Source: Anaerolineales bacterium
GTDB taxonomy: Bacteria; Chloroflexota; Anaerolineae; Anaerolineales; Villigracilaceae
Direction: 5' to 3'
Assembly (NCBI GenBank): GCA_020851785.1
Contig: JADZCC010000081.1
Coordinates: forward strand, 1 to 64,000
Length of the DNA: 64,000 nucleotides
Numbering within the stretch: position 1 is the first letter of the stretch; the number at the start of each line of letters is the position of its first letter. Positions 43,714 through 51,573 of the stretch are shown here, piece by piece. Under the pieces are notes generated by a model. That model was not told the DNA's origin, did not search any database, and saw only the letters and a program-made list of their open reading frames with translations. Position numbers and translations under genes: made by a program.

Positions 43714-44948
43714 CAAATTTCAAAAATGGCCAGCGCTTCAATGTGATAGGTTTGCGGGAACAAGTCAAACGGCGTGACCTGCTTCAACTGATAGCCAGCC
43801 GCCATGAACCGGGCCGCATCGCGGGCCAGCGTGGCCGGGTCGCAGGAAACGTAGGCGATGATTTGCGGTTTGATGTTGACGAGCGCATCCAACGCATGTC
43901 TTTCAATTCCGGCGCGCGGCGGGTCCACAATGCAATAGACTGTGCCGGAAATTTGATCGGTAAGTTTGGGTAGAATTTCTTCGGCGGGGCCTTCGTAGAG
44001 TTCAACATTTTCAAACTCGTCCAGATTGGCGACGAAATCTTCACAGGCGGAAGGGGCGGCTTCAATGCCGATAATTCTTTGCGCCTTGTCCGCAAAGAAT
44101 TTTGAGAACAACCCCACGCCGCAATACAAGTCCAATAAAGTGATGGGCGTTTCGCCAAAAGTCAATTGAGCGATTAAATGCTCAACCATTTTTTCCGCCA
44201 TTTTTGTGTTCACCTGAAAAAATGAAGAAGCTGAAACTTTGAACGTTTGCCCAAGGATTTCCAGCGTTGTATGATCCTGTCCGGCAATCACCACCGAATG
44301 GTTTTCGTACACATGCACGACTGAAATATCGGCTTCAATTTCAATTTCCGGCGTTTCTGGCTCTGTAGATTCTAGAATCAGCAAACAATCTGACCCGTTG
44401 CGAAAAGAGACGCGCTCGATGGTTAAGTTGGATTCAAAGTTGAGCGTTTTCCACAACGAGTCTAGTTCAGCTTCAGGCAGATGGCATTCCGTAAGCGCCA
44501 GCGTTGCGTTCTCTTTGGCGTTTACAAAGCCCAAGCGACCTTCCGGCGTCAGATGAAATTGGATGTGGTTGCGATAGTTCCACGCCAGTGGAGACGCAAC
44601 CATCGCGTGGATGGGCGGGTTGGCGATCTTCCCGATTCGTTGCAGTTGATCCCTGAGGATTTCAGTTTTTGCAGTCAATTGATCGGCGTACGCCAGATGT
44701 TGATAGTGACAGCCCCCGCATCGGGTGAAGTGAACGCATCGCGGAACAATCCTTTGCGCCGCAGGTTGTAAAATCTCCACGATTTCGCCGCGCGCAAAAT
44801 TCTTTTTATCCTCGGTGAGTTTAATCCGCGCGCGTTCGCCCGGCAAACCAAAGGGGACGAACACCGCCCGCTGGTCGGGCAGGCGCCCCAGCGCTTCGCC
44901 GCCATAGGTTAATTTTTCAAACGTCACTTCAAAGGTTGGGTCAGACAT
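43713..44948 (-). CDS. Class I SAM-dependent RNA uridine methyltransferase (RlmD/TrmA family)
   Basis: This 411-residue enzyme of the RlmD/RumA/TrmA family makes m5U in rRNA or tRNA. It has an N-terminal TRAM domain (about residues 1-60) and an iron-sulfur Cys set (CVHFTRCGGCHYQH with a later Cys in TECHLP). The SAM domain contains LLDLYCGVGLFS, IVDPPRAG and the catalytic nucleophile in YVSCDPATLARD. The exact target base cannot be told apart by eye. The start lies 9 bases after a TATAAT, with no Shine-Dalgarno. It leads the pxp operon, a pairing with no obvious metabolic link. Confidence 0.9.
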   Translation of the reverse strand: MSDPTFEVTFEKLTYGGEALGRLPDQRAVFVPFGLPGERARIKLTEDKKNFARGEIVEILQPAAQRIVPRCVHFTRCGGCHYQHLAYADQLTAKTEILRDQLQRIGKIANPPIHAMVASPLAWNYRNHIQFHLTPEGRLGFVNAKENATLALTECHLPEAELDSLWKTLNFESNLTIERVSFRNGSDCLLILESTEPETPEIEIEADISVVHVYENHSVVIAGQDHTTLEILGQTFKVSASSFFQVNTKMAEKMVEHLIAQLTFGETPITLLDLYCGVGLFSKFFADKAQRIIGIEAAPSACEDFVANLDEFENVELYEGPAEEILPKLTDQISGTVYCIVDPPRAGIERHALDALVNIKPQIIAYVSCDPATLARDAARFMAAGYQLKQVTPFDLFPQTYHIEALAIFEI

Positions 44949-44957
44949 AGTGAAGGC

Positions 44958-44963
44958 ATTATA
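44958..44963 (-). promoter_or_regulatory. -10 element of the RNA methyltransferase operon
   Basis: TATAAT on the minus strand ends 9 bases before the ATG; no Shine-Dalgarno follows. Confidence 0.62.
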
Positions 44964-44995
44964 TCTTTAAGCGGCGCGGGCGTTCAACCTAATAA

Positions 44996-45030
44996 AAAGC
45001 CTGCCCGCCAGAATTTGGTGGGCAGGCTTT
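44996..45030 (-). terminator. Terminator after the YdjM-like gene
   Basis: AAAGCCTGCCCGCCA pairs with TGGTGGGCAGGCTTT around a 5-base loop, 19 bases past the stop codon, with TTTTTATTA following on the minus strand. Confidence 0.92.
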
Positions 45031-45048
45031 GAAGCAGTTTACTTTCGC

Positions 45049-45726
45049 TTAGACCAACTCAATGGTCTTTTTCATTTTTACGGTAATGACCAGCGCCGTA
45101 ATCAGCGAGATTAAATATAAGGCTCCGTAAATTGTGTAGGGCAGTCCGGTGGAGCCTTTGGCGAGAAATAGCGTCGCAAAAATTACAAAGAGCGCGAATT
45201 CGACATAGGCCAGATTTTTTACTGAGCCTTGTCGCTCAGAATCTGTATTGTGCTTGCGGGACAGCGAAATGAGCAGGAGAAAATACAAACCAAACGCTAA
45301 AAACTCTCCCGTGTCCAAAATAACGCTCAGCCACGCGGGAGGCGTGAACCCTGCCCAGAAATTAAGTTCGCCCCCAAGCGGCCAAAGCAATTCAACGCCG
45401 TTGAACCAAAGCGCCAGATCGAGGAGGATGTGCAAGAGAATGCCAATCCCCAGCCCAATTCCCAAATTGTTCCACTTTTGGTTTTTGGTTAGCATGGCAA
45501 TGAGATAAAACGCCGCCAAAACTGCCAAAATCGTGAAGAAGCTGTGCGTAAAGGTACGGTGCAGGGCGTGCGCATCCCCTTTGGTTAAGGTTACGTACGC
45601 CACTGCCAGATTGTCCAGATCGGGAGCCATACTCCCCAAGACAACGCCAATCAGTAGCCATTCTTTTTGGGGAGCCCATTTACGAGCCGCGACCCCGACT
45701 AGAGCGTGAATCCCGTTTTGCGACAT
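45049..45726 (-). CDS. YdjM/DUF457-like membrane metal-dependent hydrolase
   Basis: This 225-residue polytopic membrane protein has the family's metal-binding pattern: His in NGIHALVG, GSMAPDLDNL, HRTFTHSFF and GILLHILLDL. These proteins resemble phospholipase C-like or LexA-regulated membrane hydrolases; the substrate is unknown. GGAGGTAAGC precedes the ATG at 45726, which is preferred to an in-frame ATG further upstream. Confidence 0.82.
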   Translation of the reverse strand: MSQNGIHALVGVAARKWAPQKEWLLIGVVLGSMAPDLDNLAVAYVTLTKGDAHALHRTFTHSFFTILAVLAAFYLIAMLTKNQKWNNLGIGLGIGILLHILLDLALWFNGVELLWPLGGELNFWAGFTPPAWLSVILDTGEFLAFGLYFLLLISLSRKHNTDSERQGSVKNLAYVEFALFVIFATLFLAKGSTGLPYTIYGALYLISLITALVITVKMKKTIELV

Positions 45727-45807
45727 GCTTACCTCCATTGATTGGTTTGACCTGCGTATGAGCAGGAGATGCACAATGTTCGGCTGTCATTAATGATTTT
45801 GTATTTA

Positions 45808-46155
45808 TTACTTGCGTTTGTTTTCGTTGAGATCAATGAGCATTAAAAGACCTTGAGAGACGGCTTGCAAAATCAGAAAATAGACCACGCCGACGACTGG
45901 CATTAATAGAAGGTTTACCCAAAAATTAATTTGCATGGCCAGGTAAGTCAGAACTGAGTCTTGCACAAATGCGGCGCCGTTGTTCTGCAGGTAGTCTTGA
46001 ATTGAAACGACGAATTGTCCTAAAGAAGACAAAAGATACCCCGCCAGCATTATCCAGGAAAATATATTGGCCCAGACTGAAAGGCTCAACATTTTATCTT
46101 CGTTATGAAGAGCTTCGTTCCCTGTGAGAGGTGAATTGCTTAAGTCGTTTATCAT
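45808..46155 (-). CDS. Small membrane protein of unknown function
   Basis: This 115-residue protein has two clear membrane segments (about residues 25-50 and 70-100). The start at 46155 is chosen because GGAAG lies 8 bases upstream; an in-frame ATG at 46170 lacks a site. The C-terminal segment (MPVVGVVYFLILQAVSQGLLMLIDLNENKRK) resembles short membrane proteins with a conserved loop between helices. It lies between the YdjM-like gene and a 58-residue protein gene. Confidence 0.6.
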   Translation of the reverse strand: MINDLSNSPLTGNEALHNEDKMLSLSVWANIFSWIMLAGYLLSSLGQFVVSIQDYLQNNGAAFVQDSVLTYLAMQINFWVNLLLMPVVGVVYFLILQAVSQGLLMLIDLNENKRK

Positions 46156-46260
46156 TGAGGCTACTTCCATTTAATGTTCAAAAATATTGGATATCCTTGA
46201 TGGCTCGCCGTGTGCTGATGGGCAAGCCTGATTGCCTGAGACGCACAACGCTCAACCGCT

Positions 46261-46437
46261 TTATTTCAAAATAAAAGCCAGAGCGATTAACGCGCCAAAG
46301 AGACTGCCCGCCAAGATTCCAATTCGCGCCAAATCTTTTTTCACGTTGGTATAGTCGGGAGCGAACTCCGCGCGTTGGGCCGGAATCGCGCTCACAGCGG
46401 GGGTCTTGCCTACGGGACGTTTATTTTTCTTAGCCAT
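46261..46437 (-). CDS. 58-residue single-pass membrane protein downstream of sortase
   Basis: This is a short reading frame with a basic N-terminus (MAKKNKRPVGK), a polar middle (PDYTNVKKDLARIG) and one C-terminal membrane helix ending FILK. AGGAG lies at the right distance, and the gene begins 11 bases after the sortase stop codon, so it is in the same operon. The pattern matches small Chloroflexota membrane proteins with a VKKDL motif before the helix. Function unknown. Confidence 0.72.
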   Translation of the reverse strand: MAKKNKRPVGKTPAVSAIPAQRAEFAPDYTNVKKDLARIGILAGSLFGALIALAFILK

Positions 46438-46448
46438 TTTATTTTCTC

Positions 46449-47360
46449 CTAATTTTGTAATCGGGCAAACACCACGATTCTTTTATTGTTGACCAGATAC
46501 GGATAACACGAAATCAAAGTGACGGTGGGGGAGCCGGTGGAAGCCATTACCTCCACGGCGGTCGGCTCAACGATCACCGTGCGATCCACGATATAGGTAA
46601 ACTGCCGTTGTTGTGAATAGACAATCACCTGATCGCCCGGCGAAAGCCGATCTAAATAGCGGAAAATTTCGCCGTACACATCATCATGCGCGGACAAAAC
46701 CACGTTGCCGCCTTCTCCGGGTTGGGCCGAGCCAATGTATTGGCCCACGCCTTTTTTCAACTGTTCCCAGCCGTCGCCCTGAATGATCGGCGCGTCCACC
46801 TGAATGGCGGGGATTTGCAAACGCACCGCCTGGTTGGGCGCCGGAGTGGGGAGCGGAATGTTCGCCAGCGATTGCACCATGGGACGTAAATGCTCTGGAA
46901 TTTCCGCATCGTTGGGCGCGGTGTTGCCGTTTGCGTCGGGCGGGGTATGCCCGGAAGGAAGCACTACCGCCATCACCAACGGCGTGGGCGTCAGCGTGTC
47001 CAAACTGATCGCATTGGCCACTTCGCTGTTCAACGTTCGCAGAAGCCCCATGCCATTGATCAGCACGGCGATTAACCCCAGCACGGCGATGATTTCAATG
47101 CCGAGGAGCAGGCGATCCATCGCCTTGCGCTTCGGGCTCGCCGCAACCTGCCCGGTCGTGGATTCAGTTTCCTCCGCCGTATCAATAATCGGCGTGGCCA
47201 GCGGCGCAACTTCCTCCGCGAGGTTGGGAGCCACCGTCATCACGCGCCCGGTGCGGCGATATTGATCCAGCCGTTCTTTGCGGGCCCCGCGCCGTTTTTC
47301 CACCAGCAGGCGGCGTAGTTCTTCCACAGAGAGGTCTTCGGGGGTTTTCTTTCGCGCCAT
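46449..47360 (-). CDS. Sortase (class D/E-like)
   Basis: This 303-residue protein has a cytoplasmic N-terminus, one membrane helix (about residues 85-105), a Pro/Thr linker and a sortase domain. The catalytic His is in VVLSAHDDVYG, the Cys in TLISCYPYL, and the Arg in NNKRIVVFARL. Sortases join surface proteins to envelope components. No LPxTG-like substrate was seen in the window; the big secreted proteins here end without a sorting signal. The ATG at 47360 has a TATAAT box 9 bases upstream. Confidence 0.88.
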   Translation of the reverse strand: MARKKTPEDLSVEELRRLLVEKRRGARKERLDQYRRTGRVMTVAPNLAEEVAPLATPIIDTAEETESTTGQVAASPKRKAMDRLLLGIEIIAVLGLIAVLINGMGLLRTLNSEVANAISLDTLTPTPLVMAVVLPSGHTPPDANGNTAPNDAEIPEHLRPMVQSLANIPLPTPAPNQAVRLQIPAIQVDAPIIQGDGWEQLKKGVGQYIGSAQPGEGGNVVLSAHDDVYGEIFRYLDRLSPGDQVIVYSQQRQFTYIVDRTVIVEPTAVEVMASTGSPTVTLISCYPYLVNNKRIVVFARLQN

Positions 47361-47369
47361 AGCGAGGGG

Positions 47370-47375
47370 ATTATA
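47370..47375 (-). promoter_or_regulatory. -10 element of the sortase operon
   Basis: TATAAT on the minus strand in the context GCTTGCGGTATAAT, 9 bases before the ATG. The same 14 bases precede the C45 hydrolase gene. Confidence 0.65.
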
Positions 47376-47425
47376 CCGCAAGCGCGCGGCTCAAAATTCA
47401 GGTTGCAAAAAAATCGGCCTCTCGT

Positions 47426-47431
47426 TATAAT
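47426..47431 (+). promoter_or_regulatory. -10 element of tRNA-Val
   Basis: TATAAT ends 10 bases before the tRNA 5' end, a normal spacing for a stable RNA promoter. Confidence 0.7.
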
Positions 47432-47441
47432 GTCAACCTTT

Positions 47442-47515
47442 GGACGGGTAGCTCAGTTGGTTAGAGCATCGCGTTGACATCGCGAAGGTCGTAGGTTCGA
47501 GCCCTATCTCGTCCA
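47442..47515 (+). tRNA. tRNA-Val (GAC)
   Basis: This 74-base cloverleaf has acceptor GGACGGG with CTCGTCC, anticodon stem TCGCG/CGCGA, loop TTGACAT with anticodon GAC (47476-47478), and T loop TTCGAGC. CCA is not encoded; A47515 is the discriminator. Confidence 0.95.
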
Positions 47516-47550
47516 CAAGGTCAGTGAACAGTGACCAGTAAATTAGTAAG

Positions 47551-47806
47551 AAGCTTTGACCAAGACGAGTATGTAAAAACGTGCTGACAGAGAGAAGAAA
47601 TGGTCGTTGAGAGTTTCTTCCAGAAAGTTTTACAGAAAACCCCTTGCGAGCGTGAAGCGGAAAAGCGATCAGCGATCGCTGAGTAAGTTGAACGGGTTGC
47701 TCCGTTAGCGGCTGAAGAGATATATTCGTTCAACTAGTAAACGAATATAAATCGGGTGGAACCGCGTGAGTTAAAACTCTCGCCCCGTTGTGGGCGAGAG
47801 TTTTTT
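47551..47806 (+). promoter_or_regulatory. T-box riboswitch controlling thrS
   Basis: This leader senses uncharged tRNA-Thr. Stem I has the GACGAGTA and GTAAAA/TTTTAC elements. The specifier loop reads GAAAACCCC, with ACC (Thr) at 47640-47642. The T-box sequence GGGTGGAACCGCG lies at 47755-47767. The terminator CTCTCGCCC/GGGCGAGAG (47777-47785 and 47792-47800) with six T follows. It starts 35 bases after tRNA-Val, with no clear separate promoter. The rest of 47807-47891 is plain leader before the thrS start. Confidence 0.93.
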
Positions 47807-47891
47807 ATTTGGACAATTGACGATGGACAAGCGACCGTAAAAACGGTCAAAGGTCTACGGTCTATCGTCTGCAAAAAGAAAGGAAGCGAAA

Positions 47892-49703
47892 ATGTCGCAA
47901 CAAGTTCAGGAAAAATATGCAGACAGTTATTTATACAAAATTCGTCACTCGGCGGCGCATGTGATGGCGCAGGCGGTGATGGAGATGTTCCCGGACGGGA
48001 AGGTGACCATTGGCCCGCCGGTGGAGAATGGCTTCTATTATGATTTTGACCTGCCGCGCAACCTGACGCCCGAAGATTTGCAAGCCATCGAAAAACGGAT
48101 GCGTCAGATTGTGCAAGGCAAGCATGAGTTCAAGAAGACGGTCATTTCGGCGGAAGAAGCGAAGCAGATTTTTGCCGACCAGCCGTATAAGCTGGAGTTG
48201 ATCGAAGGCCTGGAAAAAGGCGGAACGGACGAATATGGCAATCCGCTGAAAGAAAAGCCGGAGATTTCGATTTATCAGCAGGATACGTTTACGGACTTAT
48301 GCCGCGGCCCGCACGTGGAAAATACGAAAGAGATTAAGCAGGACGCGTTCAAGTTGATGTCCATTGCGGGCGCGTATTGGCGCGGCGATGAAAATAACAA
48401 GATGCTCCAGCGCGTGTATGGCACGGCCTGGGAAAATAAAAAACAACTGGAAGAATATCTCCACCAGTTGGAGGAAGCGAAAAAGCGCGACCATCGCAAA
48501 CTGGGCAAGGAGTTGGAAATCTTCATCTTTGACGATGAGGTTGGACCAGGGTTGCCGCTTTGGCTTCCCAACGGCGGCATCTTGATTGAAGAGTTGGAGA
48601 AGCTCGCCAAGGAAATGGAAGAGGCGGCGGGCTACTCGCGCGTGCGCACGCCCAACTTAACGAAGGAAGATTTATTTTTGCGCTCTGGTCATCTGCCGTA
48701 TTACGCCGAGAGCATGTATCCGCCGATGGAATTGGAAGGCGTGAAGTATTACGTCAAGCCGATGAACTGCCCGATGCACCATAAAATTTTTGGCGCGAAG
48801 GGCCGCTCGTACCGCGACCTGCCGATTCGCCTTGCGGAATATGGGACGTGCTACCGCTACGAGAAATCCGGCGAACTCTTCGGGCTGATGCGCGTGCGCT
48901 CGATGCAAATGAACGATGCGCACATTTACGTTTCTGAAGAACAGTTTGAGCAGGAATTCATGGGCGTGGTGGATTTGTACCGCAAATATTTTGAATTATT
49001 TGGCATTGAAAAATATGTCATGCGACTCTCGCTTCATTCCAAAGCCGGGCTGGGGAAGAAATACGTGGATAATGAACGCCTCTGGATCAAGACCGAAGAC
49101 ATGGTGCGCCGCGCAATGGACAATGGCGGCGTTCCCTACGTAGAAGAGGAAGACGAAGCCGCATTTTACGGCCCGAAGATTGACGTGCAAATTTGGTCGG
49201 CGATTGGACGCGAGTTTTCGCTGGCCACAAATCAGGTGGATTTTGCCGTGCCGCCCAAATTTGATTTGAAGTTTACGAACAAAGACGGGCAGGATGAAGT
49301 TCCGCTGTGCATTCATCGCGCGCCGCTTTCCACGCATGAGCGCATGGTCGGCTTTTTGCTGGAACATTACGCCGGAAATTTCCCCGTCTGGCTTTCGCCG
49401 GAACAAGTGCGCGTCATCTCCATCACGGATGGGCAGAATGAGTATGCTGAAAAAATTGCGAAAGAACTCCGCGCACAGGGCATTCGCGCCCATGCGGATT
49501 TATCGTCTCAACGGATGAACGCCAAGATTCGCTCGGCGCAGTTGATGAAAGTTCCGTATATGCTGGTGGTGGGCGATAACGAGATGCAAGCGGAGCTGGT
49601 CTCTTTGCGCGCGCGGGATGGTTCGCAGGAAAATAACATTACGCTGAACGATTTTATCGCCCGAGCCAAACAGCGGATTGAAAGCCGCTCCAGCGCGTTG
49701 TAG
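47892..49703 (+). CDS. thrS: Threonine-tRNA ligase lacking the N-terminal TGS domain
   Basis: This 603-residue class II synthetase charges tRNA-Thr with threonine. The editing domain comes first (HSAAHVMAQAV zinc-type motif near residue 19). Then follow the catalytic core with MNCPMHH and RYEKSGE, and a C-terminal anticodon-binding domain (about residues 505-600). The protein starts in the editing region: the ~60-residue TGS domain at the N-terminus of most bacterial ThrRS is absent, and no upstream start was found. The ATG follows a T-box leader and an AAGGAAGCG site. Confidence 0.95.
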   Translation: MSQQVQEKYADSYLYKIRHSAAHVMAQAVMEMFPDGKVTIGPPVENGFYYDFDLPRNLTPEDLQAIEKRMRQIVQGKHEFKKTVISAEEAKQIFADQPYKLELIEGLEKGGTDEYGNPLKEKPEISIYQQDTFTDLCRGPHVENTKEIKQDAFKLMSIAGAYWRGDENNKMLQRVYGTAWENKKQLEEYLHQLEEAKKRDHRKLGKELEIFIFDDEVGPGLPLWLPNGGILIEELEKLAKEMEEAAGYSRVRTPNLTKEDLFLRSGHLPYYAESMYPPMELEGVKYYVKPMNCPMHHKIFGAKGRSYRDLPIRLAEYGTCYRYEKSGELFGLMRVRSMQMNDAHIYVSEEQFEQEFMGVVDLYRKYFELFGIEKYVMRLSLHSKAGLGKKYVDNERLWIKTEDMVRRAMDNGGVPYVEEEDEAAFYGPKIDVQIWSAIGREFSLATNQVDFAVPPKFDLKFTNKDGQDEVPLCIHRAPLSTHERMVGFLLEHYAGNFPVWLSPEQVRVISITDGQNEYAEKIAKELRAQGIRAHADLSSQRMNAKIRSAQLMKVPYMLVVGDNEMQAELVSLRARDGSQENNITLNDFIARAKQRIESRSSAL

Positions 49704-49717
49704 TCGAATTGATAACT

Positions 49718-49842
49718 CACCTTACGCAGTTTTGCGAAAATTCGTAAATTCTCCCTCACCCTAACCCTCTCCCAACGGGAGAGGGGACTCCCTTCTCCAA
49801 CGGGATGCTTCGCGAGGGTTGAGGATGAGGGCGCGTAAGGTG
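49718..49842. repeat. MITE-like element with terminal inverted repeats and likely target duplication
   Basis: CACCTTACGC (49718-49727) and GCGTAAGGTG (49833-49842) are perfect inverted ends. The 9-base AATTGATAA occurs directly outside both sides (49707-49715 and 49843-49851, with a 2-base offset on the left), like a target duplication. The interior carries the CCCTCACCCTAACCCTCTCCC-type palindromic repeat that also occurs at 57469. No coding potential. Confidence 0.72.
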
Positions 49843-49850
49843 AATTGATA

Positions 49851-49891
49851 AACAAAAACTGGAGAGTCGCAAGACTCTCCAGTTTTTGTTT
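49851..49891. terminator. Strong bidirectional terminator
   Basis: A perfect 18-base inverted repeat, AACAAAAACTGGAGAGTC at 49851-49868 with its complement at 49873-49890, surrounds a 4-base loop. It stops thrS and the convergent CopD-like gene. Confidence 0.95.
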
Positions 49892-49895
49892 ACGC

Positions 49896-50402
49896 TTACG
49901 ACGCTCTGGCAAAGCCAGTGGCTAATAAAACCAGAATCGCGATCCAGATGTTGATTTGGAGCAGAAGGTTTTCTTTGCGATTTAGCTTTTCCAACTCGGC
50001 GGTATTGGCTTTGTGTTTGATTAACAAAATCCGGTGAATGGCGGGGAGCGTTTCCCAGGTTTGCACGGCCATCACGATAATCATGGCCACGCCCAGCAGA
50101 TGTTTGACCAGCATGGCGATGGACCATTGCGTACTGATGTTTATGAAACCGTCGTAATGCGGGTTGACGCTCATTTGAATCAGCCCGCTGGCGGTGAGCA
50201 GGACGATGCTAAACCAGGCGATCGGCTCCAGCCGTTTTTGGACGGCGGAGATAAAGCTCAATTGGTCGGCCAGGCTCAAGGTCCGTTTGGCGGCGGGCAG
50301 GACGAGCAGAAAGATGGCGGTCAGGCTTCCGATCCAAATCACAGTGGCGAGCATGTGCAACCAATAGATCAGCGCCAGAATCCACGCGGCAGGTTGGGGC
50401 AT
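49896..50402 (-). CDS. CopD-like integral membrane protein
   Basis: This 168-residue protein has four membrane segments. The pattern (LHMLATVIWIGSLTAIFLLVLP, WFSIVLLTASGLIQMS, MLVKHLLGVAMIIVMAVQTWETLP) resembles the CopD/DUF2269-type copper-resistance or haem-associated membrane family, with conserved His residues in helices. The start at 50402 is 2 bases after the TPR gene stop. Role unknown. Confidence 0.72.
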   Translation of the reverse strand: MPQPAAWILALIYWLHMLATVIWIGSLTAIFLLVLPAAKRTLSLADQLSFISAVQKRLEPIAWFSIVLLTASGLIQMSVNPHYDGFINISTQWSIAMLVKHLLGVAMIIVMAVQTWETLPAIHRILLIKHKANTAELEKLNRKENLLLQINIWIAILVLLATGFARAS

Positions 50403-50404
50403 GA

Positions 50405-51487
50405 TTAGGGCGTGGGCGTAGGCGCTGGGGTGTCTGTAGGCGGCAGAGCAGGCGTATCGGTCACGGCGAGGGTGGCGGTGGCGGCCAGGGTGGGCGTGGC
50501 GGGATAGCACTCGATATAGGACTTGTTGGAGTTGGCATCGGCGGTTGAGTCCAATTGCCCGTAGGCGCTGGCGTTTTGATATTGTTGGTAGGCGTCACAG
50601 TAGCGTTGTTGCGCGAATAATTCGTCGCCGTAGCGCATGGAGGCTTGATAGTAGCGTTGCGAGCCGGTCATTGTGCCGTCCCATAAAGAAGGCCAGCCGG
50701 TACCTACTTCGGCGAAGTAAGTGACCGCTTGCGACCAATCCAACTCCCAGAAGGATGCGCCAGTGATGTATAAGCGGGCGCCTTCACGCAAACCTTCGGC
50801 GGAGCGATCCAGCGGGCCGAACCTTTCGGCCAGCGAGAGTTGATAAATGCCGCCTTCCAAATTGCCCTGTTTGGTGATCAAATCCACGCCATAATTGCGC
50901 AGGGCAAAATAATACATGCCGTCTATTTGCGCGGTTTTATAGCTGGGGTCTAACTTGCGGATGGTGTCTAAAGCGCCCAATGCGCCGGGCCAATCCTGCG
51001 CCAGAATCAGTTGTTGGGCGCGTTCGTAGGCGCTTTCTGCGCCGCTGAAGTCTGGCGTGGGGGTTAAGGTGGGCGTGACGGTGGGCGTGGGGATACTGCT
51101 TAACACGAGGACTTCGGTTAACTTTTCGGAAGCGCCGGGGAAGGTGGGGTCAATGGAGATGATGTGTTCCAGGCGTTGGCGGGCAAGGTCGTAGCGCCCG
51201 AACTGAATATCCACCAGCGCAAATTGATATTGCTCGGCCGCCTGCTGTGAATCCAGCGCTTGTTTGGCGACTTTGCGATCTTGCAGACCGGCGCCATACC
51301 CGCTGTAGGCGCCCAGCCCCAGGAGGACGAGAAAGCCTAAACTGGAGATGAGGATGGCGCGCCAGCGCGACGGCTTCTTGACGGGTTGCAGAGGTTGGGT
51401 GTCTTCCGGCTTGGGGGCGCTTTCGGTTTGAGGGCGCTCCGGCTGGACGGGTTCGTTGGGTTGAGTTGAGTCGAGTTGGTCAGTCAT
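50405..51487 (-). CDS. Membrane-anchored TPR protein
   Basis: This 360-residue protein has a Pro/Glu-rich cytoplasmic start and one membrane helix at about residues 45-65. It then has TPR-like repeats (AEQYQFALVDIQFGRYDLARQRLEHIISIDP; AYERAQQLILAQDWPGALGALDTIRKLDP) separated by a Thr/Pro linker (TPTPTVTPTLTPTP), and a second Thr/Pro tail. It probably scaffolds an envelope complex. The start follows a TATAAT box by 6 bases, with no Shine-Dalgarno. Confidence 0.8.
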   Translation of the reverse strand: MTDQLDSTQPNEPVQPERPQTESAPKPEDTQPLQPVKKPSRWRAILISSLGFLVLLGLGAYSGYGAGLQDRKVAKQALDSQQAAEQYQFALVDIQFGRYDLARQRLEHIISIDPTFPGASEKLTEVLVLSSIPTPTVTPTLTPTPDFSGAESAYERAQQLILAQDWPGALGALDTIRKLDPSYKTAQIDGMYYFALRNYGVDLITKQGNLEGGIYQLSLAERFGPLDRSAEGLREGARLYITGASFWELDWSQAVTYFAEVGTGWPSLWDGTMTGSQRYYQASMRYGDELFAQQRYCDAYQQYQNASAYGQLDSTADANSNKSYIECYPATPTLAATATLAVTDTPALPPTDTPAPTPTP

Positions 51488-51493
51488 AAAATG

Positions 51494-51499
51494 ATTATA
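51494..51499 (-). promoter_or_regulatory. -10 element of the TPR/CopD-like operon
   Basis: TATAAT on the minus strand ends 6 bases before the ATG at 51487; probably leaderless. Confidence 0.65.
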
Positions 51500-51573
51500 C
51501 TTTGCTTTGTTTTTTGAATTTTACAAATTGGCGGCGACGGCTTTCAAAACAGGGATGAATCTTACGCCGTTAA

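Noticed and set aside
47519..47536. GGTCAGTGAACAGTGACC palindrome after tRNA-Val as a terminator
   Set aside because: The stem is only five pairs and no T run follows; I would not call it a terminator.
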